Notes: generated by a model not told the origin, from the letters alone. Positions 50,818 through 58,984 are shown, counted from the stretch's first letter. The stretch is 64,000 bases of DNA from Hyphomicrobiales bacterium (GCA_900469965.1 UBZP01000021.1:61721-125720); one strand, 5' to 3'. Numbers and translations are program-made.

Positions 50818-51672
50818 TCAGCCTCGCCCCGTGACGACCGGCGTGTCGTCTCGCGCGCCCCATTCCGACCAGGAGCCGTCGTAGAGCGTGTTGTCCTCGT
50901 GGCCGAGCGATTGCAGGGCGAGCGTGATGATGGCCGCCGTCAGGCCCGAGCCGCAGGTGGTGACGACCGGCCGGTTCAGGTCGATGCCGGCCGCCGAAAA
51001 GGTCGACTTCAGCGCCTCCAGATCCTTCAGCCGGCCATCCACCGAAAAGACGCCCGAGGGAAGGCTGCGGGCGCCGGGCATGTGCCCCGAGCGCATCCCT
51101 GCCCGCGGTTCGGCCTCCTCGCCGGTGAAGCGGCCGAGGCTGCGGGCGTCGGCGATCTGGCGGCCGCCCGTCGAGGCGATGGCGAACATCTCGTCGAAGG
51201 AGGTGACCGCATCGGCCTTGAACCGGGGGCGGAAATGGCCGGGCTTCGGTTCCGGCAGGTCCGTCTCGAGCGGCCGGCCCTCGCGCTTCCAGCCGTCGAG
51301 GCCGCCGTCCATGACGAACACGTTCTGCGCGCCCATGGTCCGCAAGAGCCACCACACGCGCGGCGCGGTGAAGATGCCCGGGCCGTCATAGACGACGATC
51401 GTGTCGGTATCCGACAGGCCGAGCTTTTCGACCGCGGCGGCGAAATCCTCAGGCGAGGGGATCGAATGCGGCAGGCCGGTCGAATGGTCGGCGATCGCAT
51501 CCTGGTCGTAGAACACAGCACCCGGGATGTGGCCTGCGGCATATTCGGCAGCGCCGTTGCGGTTCTGCGCGGGCAGGTACCACGACGCGTCGACGACCTT
51601 GAACGTGGCGTCGCCCAGCTGCTTCTGGACCCAGTCGGCGCTGACGACGAACTTGCTCTTTTCGGCGGACAC
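50818..51672 (-). CDS. sseA: 3-mercaptopyruvate sulfurtransferase
   Basis: A 284-residue protein with two rhodanese domains. The first is inactive and the second carries the catalytic Cys240 in CGSGLTA, the loop of mercaptopyruvate sulfurtransferases. VVDASWYLPAQNRNGAAEYAAGHIPGAVFYDQD is the typical N-terminal signature. The start is GTG at 51672 after AAGGAGC, giving MSAEKSKFVVS. It is 13 bp downstream of alaX and 4 bp before the GNAT. Confidence 0.94.
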   Translation of the reverse strand: MSAEKSKFVVSADWVQKQLGDATFKVVDASWYLPAQNRNGAAEYAAGHIPGAVFYDQDAIADHSTGLPHSIPSPEDFAAAVEKLGLSDTDTIVVYDGPGIFTAPRVWWLLRTMGAQNVFVMDGGLDGWKREGRPLETDLPEPKPGHFRPRFKADAVTSFDEMFAIASTGGRQIADARSLGRFTGEEAEPRAGMRSGHMPGARSLPSGVFSVDGRLKDLEALKSTFSAAGIDLNRPVVTTCGSGLTAAIITLALQSLGHEDNTLYDGSWSEWGARDDTPVVTGRG

Positions 51673-51685
51673 GAATGCTGCTCCT

Positions 51686-52429
51686 TCAGGACGCGGGATC
51701 GGGCGATCCGAACTTGATGCGGAAACGCCGGTTCTCCTTGCCCTTTTTCTCGATCTTCGAAATGTGGATGGCGCCGACTTCCTGGGTTTCGGAGACATGC
51801 GTGCCGCCGCAGGGCTGGCTGTCAATCGCCGAGTTCTCGCCGATGCAGACCAGGCTGACGCGGCCGAGCCCCATCGGCGGACGCACATTCTTCGACTTCA
51901 CAATGCCCGGATTGGCCGCAAGTTCCTCGTCGGTGATCCACTGGACGTAGACGGGGTGGTTTTCGTCCACGAGTTGCATCAGCCGCGCGGTCACCTCGTC
52001 CCGGTCGATCGTCTCGCTCATGTCGAAATCGACGCGGCTTTCCTCCTCGCCGACCGCAGCGCCGGTGATCGGAAAGGGGCAGACGACCGAGAGCAGGTGG
52101 CAGGCCGTGTGCATGCGCATCAGCCGGTACCGCCGCGGCCAGTCGACGTGCAGGACCAGCTTCTCGCCCACGGACGGAAGCAGGCCGGTCTCCAGCGGGC
52201 GGTGGATGATGATGTCCTTGGTCGGACCGTGCGCCGTCGGCCCCAACACGATCCGGCTGCCGTCGGCGCGTTCGAGGAAGCCGGTGTCGCCCGGCTGTCC
52301 GCCCGAGGTGGCGTAGAAACAGGTCTGGTCGAGCTCGATGCCGCCGTCCTCATGAACCGCGGTGACGACGGCCTCGGCGGTGGACAGGTAGAAATCGTCG
52401 CGAAAGAGCGCGGCAACGGGCTTTGTCAT
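51686..52429 (-). CDS. alaX: Alanyl-tRNA editing protein AlaX
   Basis: A 247-residue free-standing editing domain that hydrolyses mischarged tRNA-Ala. The zinc ligands are HTACH and CGGTH (SQPCGGTHVSETQEVGAI), and the N-terminal part has DQTCFYATSGGQPGDTGFLE, as in the AlaRS editing half. It is the longer AlaX-M type with a glycine-rich N-terminal domain. The gene sits 3 bp after cysK and 13 bp before sseA, an uncommon setting that links translational editing with cysteine metabolism. Confidence 0.93.
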   Translation of the reverse strand: MTKPVAALFRDDFYLSTAEAVVTAVHEDGGIELDQTCFYATSGGQPGDTGFLERADGSRIVLGPTAHGPTKDIIIHRPLETGLLPSVGEKLVLHVDWPRRYRLMRMHTACHLLSVVCPFPITGAAVGEEESRVDFDMSETIDRDEVTARLMQLVDENHPVYVQWITDEELAANPGIVKSKNVRPPMGLGRVSLVCIGENSAIDSQPCGGTHVSETQEVGAIHISKIEKKGKENRRFRIKFGSPDPAS

Positions 52430-52432
52430 TGA

Positions 52433-53473
52433 TCACGCAACAGCCTGATAGGGGACCTTGATCGTCGACGTCGCCTTCAGCCATGCCGGCACCGGCAGGC
52501 CCTTCGACACGAGGAAGTCCGGGTTGAACAGTTTGGACTGGTAGCGGTTACCATAGTCGCACAGGATCGTCACGACCGTGTGGCCCGGACCGAGATCCTT
52601 CGCCAGCCGGATGGCGCCGGCAATGTTGATGCCGGTCGAGCCGCCGACGCAGATGCCCTCGTGCTCGATCAGGTCGAAGACCAGCGGCACCGCTTCGGTG
52701 TCGGGGATCTGGTAGGAGAAGTCGGGCGTGAAGCCTTCGAGGTTGGCGGTGATCCGGCCCTGGCCGATGCCTTCGGTGATGGAGCTTCCGGAGGACTTCA
52801 GCTCGCCGTGCGCATAGTAGTTGTAGAGCGCCGCCCCGTCCGGATCGGCCAGGCCGATCTTGATGGCCGGGTTTTTGGCGCGAAGGCCCGCGGCGACGCC
52901 GGCGAGCGTCCCGCCGGAGCCGACGGCGCAGACGAAGCCGTCCACCTTGCCGTCGGTGTCGCGCCAGATCTCCGGGGCCGTCGTTTCGATGTGGGCGTCG
53001 CGATTGGCGACGTTGTCGAACTGGTTGGCCCAGATCGCCCCGTTCGGCTCGGTCTTCGAAAGCTGTTCGGCCAGCCGGCCGGAGATCTTCACATAGTTGT
53101 TGGGGTTCTTGTAGGGGACGGCCGGTACCTCGACGAGTTCGGCGCCGAGCAGCCTCAGCGCGTCCTTCTTCTCCTGGCTTTGCGTCTCCGGGATGACGAT
53201 GACGGTGCGGTAGCCGAGCGCCTGCGCGACGAGGGCGAGCCCGATGCCGGTGTTGCCGGCCGTGCCTTCCACGATGACGCCGCCCGGGCGCAGCTGGCCG
53301 GCCTTCTCCGCCGCCCTGATGATCGACAGCGCCGCGCGATCCTTCACCGACTGGCCGGGGTTGAGAAACTCGGCCTTGCCCAGAATGGTGCATCCGGTCG
53401 CTTCCGAAGCGCCCTTCAGCTTGATGAGCGGGGTATTGCCGATTGCGTCCAATACCGAAGGAAGAATTGCCAT
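52433..53473 (-). CDS. cysK: Cysteine synthase (O-acetylserine sulfhydrylase)
   Basis: A 346-residue PLP enzyme of the CysK/CBS fold. The PLP lysine is Lys44 (NPGQSVKDRAA), the substrate loop is EGTAGNTGIGLA and the phosphate cup is GSGGTLAG. It is longer than CysK of E. coli, with extra C-terminal residues (FNPDFLVSKGLPVPAWLK), like the A-type cysteine synthase used in rhizobia. The ATG at 53473 follows a good promoter by about 30 bp. It heads the cysK-alaX-sseA-GNAT operon. Confidence 0.93.
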   Translation of the reverse strand: MAILPSVLDAIGNTPLIKLKGASEATGCTILGKAEFLNPGQSVKDRAALSIIRAAEKAGQLRPGGVIVEGTAGNTGIGLALVAQALGYRTVIVIPETQSQEKKDALRLLGAELVEVPAVPYKNPNNYVKISGRLAEQLSKTEPNGAIWANQFDNVANRDAHIETTAPEIWRDTDGKVDGFVCAVGSGGTLAGVAAGLRAKNPAIKIGLADPDGAALYNYYAHGELKSSGSSITEGIGQGRITANLEGFTPDFSYQIPDTEAVPLVFDLIEHEGICVGGSTGINIAGAIRLAKDLGPGHTVVTILCDYGNRYQSKLFNPDFLVSKGLPVPAWLKATSTIKVPYQAVA

Positions 53474-53502
53474 TGTCCGCGAACCTCGCACTTTAACATC
53501 CT

Positions 53503-53531
53503 AGATTAGGCAGCGACTTTTCGGACCGCAA
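53503..53531 (-). promoter_or_regulatory. Sigma-70-type promoter of the cysK operon
   Basis: On the minus strand TTGCGG (53526-53531) and TAATCT (53503-53508) are separated by exactly 17 bases, giving a leader of about 25 nt before the cysK ATG. Confidence 0.6.
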
Positions 53532-53610
53532 GCAATGGTTTGCAAGAAAATCTGTTCCCAGTGTCGATCCGCCAGAGGCAAAATTTGGCCGGGTCGGACG
53601 CAGCACCGGC

Positions 53611-55086
53611 CTATCCGCCGCGATCGGACCTGATCCGGCCGAAGGCGGCAAGGGCGCGGTCGCGGGCGGCGCGGTGATCGACCAGCGGCTGCGGATAGGT
53701 GGTGCCGAGCGATATCTTCGCGGCCTCGAGCACCGCGTCGGGGGCTGCGAACGGTCGGTGGACGAATTTATTCGGAAGGGCGGCGAGCTCGGGGACGAAG
53801 GTCTTCACATATGCGCCGTCCGGATCGAATCGCTCGCCCTGCAGCACCGGATTGAAGATGCGGAAGAACGGTGCCGCATCGGCGCCGCAGCCGGCCACCC
53901 ACTGCCAGCTCGCCGCGTTCGAGGCGGGGTCGGCGTCGACCAGCGTGTCGCGGAACCAGGCCTCGCCGCGCCGCCAGTCGATCAGGAGGTCCTTGATCAG
54001 AAACGAGGCCACGATCATCCGCACGCGGTTGTGCATGGTGCCCTGCGTCCAGAGCTGCCGCATGCCGGCATCGACGATCGGGTAGCCCGTCAGGCCGCGG
54101 GTCCAGGCGGCAAAATGCGCCTCGTCGTCGCGCCAGCCGAAGGCATCGAAGCGGCGGTCGAGGCTTTCGCTCGCAAGGCGGGGATGGTGGAACAGGAGGT
54201 GATAGGAGAAGTCGCGCCAGGCGATCTCCTTGCGAAAGGCGATCAGCCCGTCCGCACCCTTGCCGCTTCGCGCGCCGCGCGCCGCATGCCAGATCGCCGC
54301 CGGCGTGATCTCGCCGAAGGCGAGGTGCGGCGACAGCCGCGAGGTGCCGTCGCGGGCGGGAAAGTCCCGGGCCTCGCCGTAACCATCGAGGCCCTGCGCG
54401 ACGAACCGTCGTAGCCGCTTCTTCGCGGCCTCTTCGCCCGGCGTCCAGATTTCGGCAAACCGGCTCGCCCAGTCGGGTTTCGACGGTGTCAGCGCCCAGT
54501 CCTCAAGGCGGTCGCTCGCCGGAAATCCGGTGGGCGAGGGGATGCGGTCCGGTGCGTCGATCGGCGTATCCGGTTCGCCGCCCTCCGACAACGCCCGCCA
54601 GAAGGGCGTGTAGACCTTGTAGGCGCCGCCGGCCCTGGTCTTTAGCCGGGACGGGTCGTGCAGCAGTTGCCCGGCGAAGCTCTGCACCGCAATTCCGGCC
54701 TCGCGCAGCCTCGCCTCGAGCGCGCGGTCGGTATCGATTCCGTCCGGATCGTGCCGGCGGTTCCAGTACACGTCGACCGCGCCGGTCTCCCGCACGAAGG
54801 CCGGCAGGACATCGGCCGCCCGGCCGCGCCGCAGGATCAGCCGTCCTCCCAGCCGCTCGATTCGCCGCGCGAGTTCGTCCAGGGAATGATGCAGCCACCA
54901 CGCCTGCGCCGCGCCATAGGGCAGGGCCTGCGCGTTCTCCTCCTCGAGCAGGAAGAGGGGGAGCACCGGGCGGCCGCTCGAGACGGCCGCTGCGAGCGCG
55001 TGGTTGTCGCCAAGCCTGAGGTCGCGGCGGAACCAGACGACCACCGGCGCCGCGTTCGCCGGAGACGTCGCATGTCTCGCCGTCAT
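53611..55086 (-). CDS. phrB: Deoxyribodipyrimidine photolyase (class I CPD type)
   Basis: A 491-residue flavoprotein that repairs UV pyrimidine dimers with light. The N-terminal antenna domain begins VVVWFRRDLRLGDNHALAAA; the FAD domain has AFGEITPAAIW, the EIAWRDFSYHLLFHHP region, the RMIVASFLIKDLLIDWR helix and SWQWVAGCGADAAPFFRIFNPVLQGERFDPDG, the strict signature of class I enzymes. Its ATG overlaps the stop of the upstream XRE gene by four bases (ATGA), so the two are translationally coupled. Confidence 0.95.
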   Translation of the reverse strand: MTARHATSPANAAPVVVWFRRDLRLGDNHALAAAVSSGRPVLPLFLLEEENAQALPYGAAQAWWLHHSLDELARRIERLGGRLILRRGRAADVLPAFVRETGAVDVYWNRRHDPDGIDTDRALEARLREAGIAVQSFAGQLLHDPSRLKTRAGGAYKVYTPFWRALSEGGEPDTPIDAPDRIPSPTGFPASDRLEDWALTPSKPDWASRFAEIWTPGEEAAKKRLRRFVAQGLDGYGEARDFPARDGTSRLSPHLAFGEITPAAIWHAARGARSGKGADGLIAFRKEIAWRDFSYHLLFHHPRLASESLDRRFDAFGWRDDEAHFAAWTRGLTGYPIVDAGMRQLWTQGTMHNRVRMIVASFLIKDLLIDWRRGEAWFRDTLVDADPASNAASWQWVAGCGADAAPFFRIFNPVLQGERFDPDGAYVKTFVPELAALPNKFVHRPFAAPDAVLEAAKISLGTTYPQPLVDHRAARDRALAAFGRIRSDRGG

Positions 55087-55358
55087 CGCCGGTCCCTGTC
55101 AGCGCCGCCCGGCCTGTCGCCGGCGCCCCGTTTCCGGCTGTGCCGGACGCCCACCCCTGCCTTGCCGCCGTCCACCAGCGCCACGCCGGCGCCAAGCAAC
55201 GCCGCCTCGATCGCCTGCAGCGACGTCATCGGCGGCAGGTTGCGCTCGTGCTCGAAGTCGGCGATCGTGCGCACCGACACGCGCGCGGCCTCGGCCAGCT
55301 GATCCTCCGTCCATTCGATCAGCGCCCGCCCGGCGCGGCATTGCGATGCTGTGATCAT
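55083..55358 (-). CDS. XRE-family helix-turn-helix protein coupled to photolyase
   Basis: A 91-residue protein: MITASQCRAGRALIEWTEDQLAEAARVSVRTIADFEHE is a Cro/C1-type helix-turn-helix, followed by AIEAALLGAGVALVDGGKAGVGVR, a tail common in small rhizobial XRE regulators. It overlaps phrB by four bases and is transcribed first. It could repress its own operon in response to light or damage, but no operator is obvious. Confidence 0.85.
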   Translation of the reverse strand: MITASQCRAGRALIEWTEDQLAEAARVSVRTIADFEHERNLPPMTSLQAIEAALLGAGVALVDGGKAGVGVRHSRKRGAGDRPGGADRDRR

Positions 55359-55532
55359 GGAAGGCCTCGCGTCGATCCCGTATGATATTTTTCGCAAGTC
55401 GAACCGGTATCCGATCCGGCCCGGCGACGATCCGTGCGGGGAGGAACGCGCAGACGTCGGAACTGTTTCCGGGCGGGTGCGAAGAGCAGGTCAGCGACTG
55501 GAGGCACCGGGCCTGTGGCGATCCCGGAATGC

Positions 55533-55565
55533 AAAAAGGGCCGCGCCGATCAAGGCGCAGCCCTT
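55533..55565 (-). terminator. Intrinsic terminator of tRNA-Asn
   Basis: On the minus strand AAGGGCTGCGCC pairs with GGCGCGGCCCTT (one T-G wobble) around a TTGATC loop, followed by a short T-run. It starts 9 nt after the tRNA 3' end. Confidence 0.8.
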
Positions 55566-55573
55566 CGAAAAAC

Positions 55574-55648
55574 TGGCTCCCCGGGCCGGATTCGAACCGG
55601 CGACCTGTCGATTAACAGTCGAATGCTCTACCGCTGAGCTACCAGGGA
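55574..55648 (-). tRNA. tRNA-Asn (anticodon GUU)
   Basis: A 75-nt cloverleaf on the minus strand: acceptor TCCCTGG/CCGGGGA, D arm GCTCAGCGGTAGAGC, anticodon loop CTGTTAA (GTT), T arm GCCGGTTCGAATCCGGC, encoded GCCA. It is followed by an intrinsic terminator. Confidence 0.95.
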
Positions 55649-55825
55649 TCATCCGCTCGCTGCGGAGTGAGCGCGTAATACAAACGCTGAACCGATTTGC
55701 CAAGCGCTTTTTTTGCAAAAAGACGCATCTTCCTTGATTGATTGCGTCAGAGGAACCAGATGTCAGCTTCAGGCATTGGATTTCCGGCATGGACGGCCAG
55801 TCACAGAGGATCGTAACGAGAACCG

Positions 55826-56110
55826 ATGAAAGCGAAAGAAACCACAGGAACCCGTTTCGGCATCGATCACGGCACCCATGAGATCGTGATCGGTTCCTTC
55901 CGTCTCAAGCTGCCGCAATCGAAGGCGTGGCGGATGGCGGTGGGGATCCTGCTCGTCTTCTTCGGTCTCCTCGGCTTCCTGCCGGTGCTGGGCTTCTGGA
56001 TGGTGCCGCTCGGCCTCCTGGTGCTGTCGCACGATTCCCCCTTCCTGCGCCGCCAGCGCCGCAAGCTCTCCGTCTGGTGGGCCAGCCGAAAGATGCGACC
56101 GAAGCCGTAA
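55826..56110 (+). CDS. Small membrane protein of unknown function
   Basis: A 94-residue protein with a polar N-terminal 30 residues (HGTHEIVIGSFRLKLPQSKAWR), two close hydrophobic spans (MAVGILLVFFGLLGFLPVLGFWMVPLGLLVLS, about 37-68) and a very basic tail (RRQRRKLSVWWASRKMRPKP). This resembles PGPGW-type small transmembrane proteins frequent in rhizobia. The function is unknown. Confidence 0.75.
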   Translation: MKAKETTGTRFGIDHGTHEIVIGSFRLKLPQSKAWRMAVGILLVFFGLLGFLPVLGFWMVPLGLLVLSHDSPFLRRQRRKLSVWWASRKMRPKP

Positions 56111-56229
56111 GCGGCGGCGCGATTCCGTCCGGTCACAGCGGCCCGGTCCAGAAACACCGATCGCAGGGTAGTGAAACCGTTCGTTTCCCGGTAGGGTGAT
56201 CGGTGGATGGAGGAGATCGGGAGGAATGG

Positions 56230-56319
56230 ATGAGCGACCGAGCAATCGGATACCTGATAGCCGCTGAGTTCTCAGCCCTCGTATGGATCGCACTGGCGGT
56301 GGCGATCGTCTCGCGCTGA
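56230..56319 (+). CDS. Possible 29-residue single-span membrane peptide
   Basis: A 29-residue frame: MSDRAIGYL then a hydrophobic stretch ending VAIVSR, consistent with one membrane span. GGGAGGA (56219-56225) lies 4 bases before the ATG, slightly close but strong. No LexA box or other operator was found upstream. It is too short for family assignment. Confidence 0.45.
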   Translation: MSDRAIGYLIAAEFSALVWIALAVAIVSR

Positions 56320-56540
56320 ACGCGCCTGAGTAGCGTCCCGCAATGCCCGTGGCCGCGTGGCTTCGGGCCGTATCGCACTGGCAGCCGCCCGCCCGCATGC
56401 GCCGTCGTTCCTCGGTGCCCGGTCCGGGCTCTCACGCCATGGGGCAGGGCAAGCCGCTGCCCGGCCGAACGGAAACGCCGCCCCCAGCCGAAATCCTTGC
56501 CGGTGGTCCAGGACAGCACCGTGGCGGGATCGCCGAGCCG

Positions 56541-56960
56541 CTATTGCCAGACCATCACCTCGGCAAAATCGGGATCCGCCTTGGACTCCGCCGCCAGCTC
56601 GCATGCGCCCTCTGACATCGCGGTCAGCTCCCCGCCGACCAGGATCCCGTAGATCACCAGCAGGTGCTTGTCGTGATAGTCCTTCTGCTCCGCCGTCAAC
56701 TTGTCGGCGTTGACGGGGGCCAGGCCCTCGAAGGCCTTTTCCATCTTCTTGTCGTCCAGCGTGAAGCCGTCGCAAACGGCGGCGATGGCGGCCTGGTGGG
56801 CGAGGACCTGCAGGTCGGCGGTCTGCTTTTCGTCCAGCGCACCCTCCAGGAGGGCGATGGCGTGCTGGCGCACGAAGCTGGTGGCCGGCTCCTGGGCGCT
56901 TGCGTGGACGGGCGAAAGAAGGAAAGAGGCGCCGACGGCGAATGAAAGCCAGTACTTCAT
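56541..56960 (-). CDS. Exported protein of unknown function
   Basis: A 139-residue protein with a signal peptide (MKYWLSFAVGASFLLSPVHASAQ, cleavage after ASA). The mature part is helical with two cysteines (AAVCDGFTLDD and SEGACELAAES) likely forming a periplasmic disulfide. GAAGGG is upstream. Rhizobial genomes carry similar proteins without a known role. It lies 20 bp after the secreted His-rich protein on the same strand and is probably co-transcribed with it. Confidence 0.75.
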   Translation of the reverse strand: MKYWLSFAVGASFLLSPVHASAQEPATSFVRQHAIALLEGALDEKQTADLQVLAHQAAIAAVCDGFTLDDKKMEKAFEGLAPVNADKLTAEQKDYHDKHLLVIYGILVGGELTAMSEGACELAAESKADPDFAEVMVWQ

Positions 56961-56980
56961 GATGTGACCCTTCGATGAGT

Positions 56981-57289
56981 TCAGAACACGCGGCTCGTCC
57001 AGGCCGGGAGGTAGGTCCCGTTGTTGTTGTAGCAGGCGACCTGGTTCGGGTAGCAGATGACACCCCGGGAAGGACTGAAGGGCGCCCCGCCGTAGACCGG
57101 CCGCGGTCCGATATATTGGTTGTGGTGATGATGGTCGTGCGAGACCGCCGCCGCCGCGATGCCGCCGAGAAGCACGCCGCCGACCAGTGCGGCCGTATCG
57201 TCGGAATGCCAGCTGCGCGCGGACGCGGATCCGACCACGGCGCCCATGCAAATGCCGGCAAGAAGTATTCTCGCTGCGAACCCTGCCAT
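56981..57289 (-). CDS. Exported histidine-rich small protein
   Basis: A 102-residue protein with a signal peptide (MAGFAARILLAGICMGAVVGSASA). A glycine/alanine hydrophobic stretch (TAALVGGVLLGGIAAAAV) is followed by SHDHHHHNQYIGPRPVYG, a metal-binding-like His cluster, and two cysteines (VICYPNQVACYNNNG). It may be membrane-anchored by the second hydrophobic segment. The ATG at 57289 follows GGGAG. It heads a two-gene unit with the exported protein at 56541-56960. Function unknown. Confidence 0.75.
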   Translation of the reverse strand: MAGFAARILLAGICMGAVVGSASARSWHSDDTAALVGGVLLGGIAAAAVSHDHHHHNQYIGPRPVYGGAPFSPSRGVICYPNQVACYNNNGTYLPAWTSRVF

Positions 57290-57464
57290 CTCACTCTCCC
57301 GCAAAGCTCAACCGGGCCATGTCCATCGCCCGCACGCGGCAGGGTGACAGGATGCACGCTGGAGTCAAGGATCGGACACGGATCCGGTTGTATCGCGCAG
57401 CCTGGGATGAAACGGAAAGCGCAGGCCGGCTGCGCCGCAAATACATGATTTAAAGGGGAAAAAG

Positions 57465-57538
57465 TGGAGGCCTCGCCCGGAATCGAACCGGGGTGCAAGG
57501 ATTTGCAGTCCTCTGCGTAACCACTCCGCCACGAGGCC
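57465..57538 (-). tRNA. tRNA-Cys (anticodon GCA)
   Basis: A 74-nt cloverleaf on the minus strand: acceptor GGCCTCG/CGAGGCC, anticodon loop CTGCAAA (GCA), T arm CCCGGTTCGATTCCGGG, encoded TCCA. Confidence 0.95.
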
Positions 57539-57715
57539 ATCCGTCTGCTTAAAAGCGAGTGGTGCCGGGCGTTTAGAACGAATTGAAAATCGGTGCAAGA
57601 GGCATTCGACGCCCGATCGCGGTTTTCCTCGTTGGCGGTCCTGTGGCCGGACGTGACTCCGGCAGGCCGGCTCCGCCCGGGCGATGGGGCGAAGCCGGGG
57701 CCGTGCCAGGCTGTC

Positions 57716-58252
57716 TCAGGCGGACAGCCGGCGGGCGTATTCGCTGCGCAGCCGGGTCCAGCGGGGCCAGAACGCTTCGGGCGGCGCCTTGCCCGAGACG
57801 CGCTCGACGAGAACGTCGAGATGGACGTGCCAGCCGGCTCCCACCATTTCCATGGTCGCGCGGTCGGGCAGGCGGCGATGCACGAGCGTCAGCAGCACCT
57901 CGCTGCCCTTCGGCTCGAGCTCGATCGACACGTCGCCGCTGCGGCTCCAGGAAAAGGCGATCTTGCGCGGCGGGTCCAGTTCGGTGATCCGGCTCTGCAT
58001 CCGGTGCTCCTCCGAGAAGCCCTCCGGCCGCGTGCCGGGCGGGTCGCTGAGCTCGTCGTTGCGCCAGACGAATTCGAACGGCGCGCCGACCTTCAGCTCC
58101 ATGTCGCCCGCCGCCAGCCATTTCCGGCGCAGCTCACTTTCGGTCAGATAGGACCAGACCCGTTCGATCGGGCCGGGCAGGAGGCGCTGCAGCGTCAACG
58201 TGGCCGGTTCCGTCAGGGAGCCGTAGGCGTCGAGTGTCAGGACTTCGGTCAT
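57716..58252 (-). CDS. SRPBCC/AHSA1-domain protein
   Basis: A 178-residue START-like fold protein. LTLQRLLPGPIERVWSYLTESELRRKWLAAGDMELKVGAPFEFVWRNDEL is the AHSA1 (Aha1 homology) signature, and EMVGAGWHVHLDVLVERVSG closes the ligand cavity. It overlaps the upstream ArsR gene by four bases (ATGA). This pairing is common in bacteria; the ligand is unknown. Confidence 0.92.
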   Translation of the reverse strand: MTEVLTLDAYGSLTEPATLTLQRLLPGPIERVWSYLTESELRRKWLAAGDMELKVGAPFEFVWRNDELSDPPGTRPEGFSEEHRMQSRITELDPPRKIAFSWSRSGDVSIELEPKGSEVLLTLVHRRLPDRATMEMVGAGWHVHLDVLVERVSGKAPPEAFWPRWTRLRSEYARRLSA

Positions 58253-58617
58253 CTGTCTTCTCCTCTGCTGGGTTTGGGGGGCTTTCTTGCATCGTCTTCG
58301 CGCAGAAGGCGCTCGAGAACGTCGAGCCGCTCGGTCCAGAACCGCTCGTAGTGGCTCAGCCAGGCATGCGCGCTGGCGAGCGGGCCGGGCGCGAGCCGGC
58401 AGAGATGCGTGCGGCCGCGCACCTCGCGGCGGATCAGGCCGGCATTCTCCAGCGCCTTGATGTGCTTCGACGCCGCCGCCAGCGAGATCGAAAACGGCTC
58501 GGCCAGCTGGCTGACCGTTCGCTCGCCGTCGGCCAGTTCGCGCAGCATCCTGCGCCGCGTGGCGTCGCCGAGGGCGTGGAAGACGGAATCGAGCAGGGGG
58601 GCGTTTAATTCAACCAT
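58249..58617 (-). CDS. ArsR-family transcriptional regulator
   Basis: A 122-residue regulator with a winged helix-turn-helix (LDSVFHALGDATRRRMLRELADGERTVSQLAEPFSISLAAASKHIKALENAGLIRREVRGRTHLCRL). No CxC metal site is present, so it is of the non-metal type that controls SRPBCC partners. Two TTCAAC-N6-GTTGAA palindromes flank its promoter, one covering the start codon. The promoter places transcription start within a base or two of the ATG at 58617, so the message is probably leaderless. A TTG at 58653 would lie upstream of the transcript. Confidence 0.92.
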   Translation of the reverse strand: MVELNAPLLDSVFHALGDATRRRMLRELADGERTVSQLAEPFSISLAAASKHIKALENAGLIRREVRGRTHLCRLAPGPLASAHAWLSHYERFWTERLDVLERLLREDDARKPPKPSRGEDR

Positions 58618-58666
58618 GTAGTTGAATATAGATCTGCGCGGATCGATATTCAACCATTTTGTTGAA
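58609..58666 (-). promoter_or_regulatory. arsR promoter with two TTCAAC-N6-GTTGAA operators
   Basis: Operators are at 58609-58626 and 58649-58666, both perfect 6-bp-arm palindromes with 6-bp spacers, centres 40 bp apart. On the minus strand -35 TTGAAT (58648-58653) and -10 TATATT (58625-58630) are 17 bases apart. One operator overlaps the -35, the other overlaps the -10 edge and the start codon. Confidence 0.8.
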
Positions 58667-58819
58667 TGATGTTTCGGCGCGCGGCCGGACGGCGAGGGGC
58701 GGCATCCGGACCCAGGCCGTCTTGTCGTTCACGCGGGAGTGGGGCCGGCGACCGGCCGCGCAGCGAACGCCCCGCCGGAGGATCGTCCGGCCGGGGGTCG
58801 GGATCGGAGGATGCTGACC

Positions 58820-58984
58820 CTAGTAGTCGGCGTTCTGCGTGCCGGTGCGCATGCCGACGATCTCGGCATCGGGCGACGGACCCTGATATTGCGAGTAGGT
58901 CGTGTTGTTCGCGGCGGAGGTGGTGCAACCGGAAAGCACCAGCAGCGAGAGGAAAAACGCGATCGATGATGCAGCACGTCTCAT
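58820..58984 (-). CDS. Small lipoprotein
   Basis: A 54-residue protein. A basic N-terminus (MRRAASS) is followed by a hydrophobic core and the lipobox LSGC (Cys20), so the mature product is a 35-residue, Ser/Thr/Asn-rich, lipid-anchored peptide. GGAGGGG lies 5-11 bases before the ATG, a strong ribosome site. No family recognised; such peptides are easily missed by annotation because of their size. Confidence 0.72.
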   Translation of the reverse strand: MRRAASSIAFFLSLLVLSGCTTSAANNTTYSQYQGPSPDAEIVGMRTGTQNADY

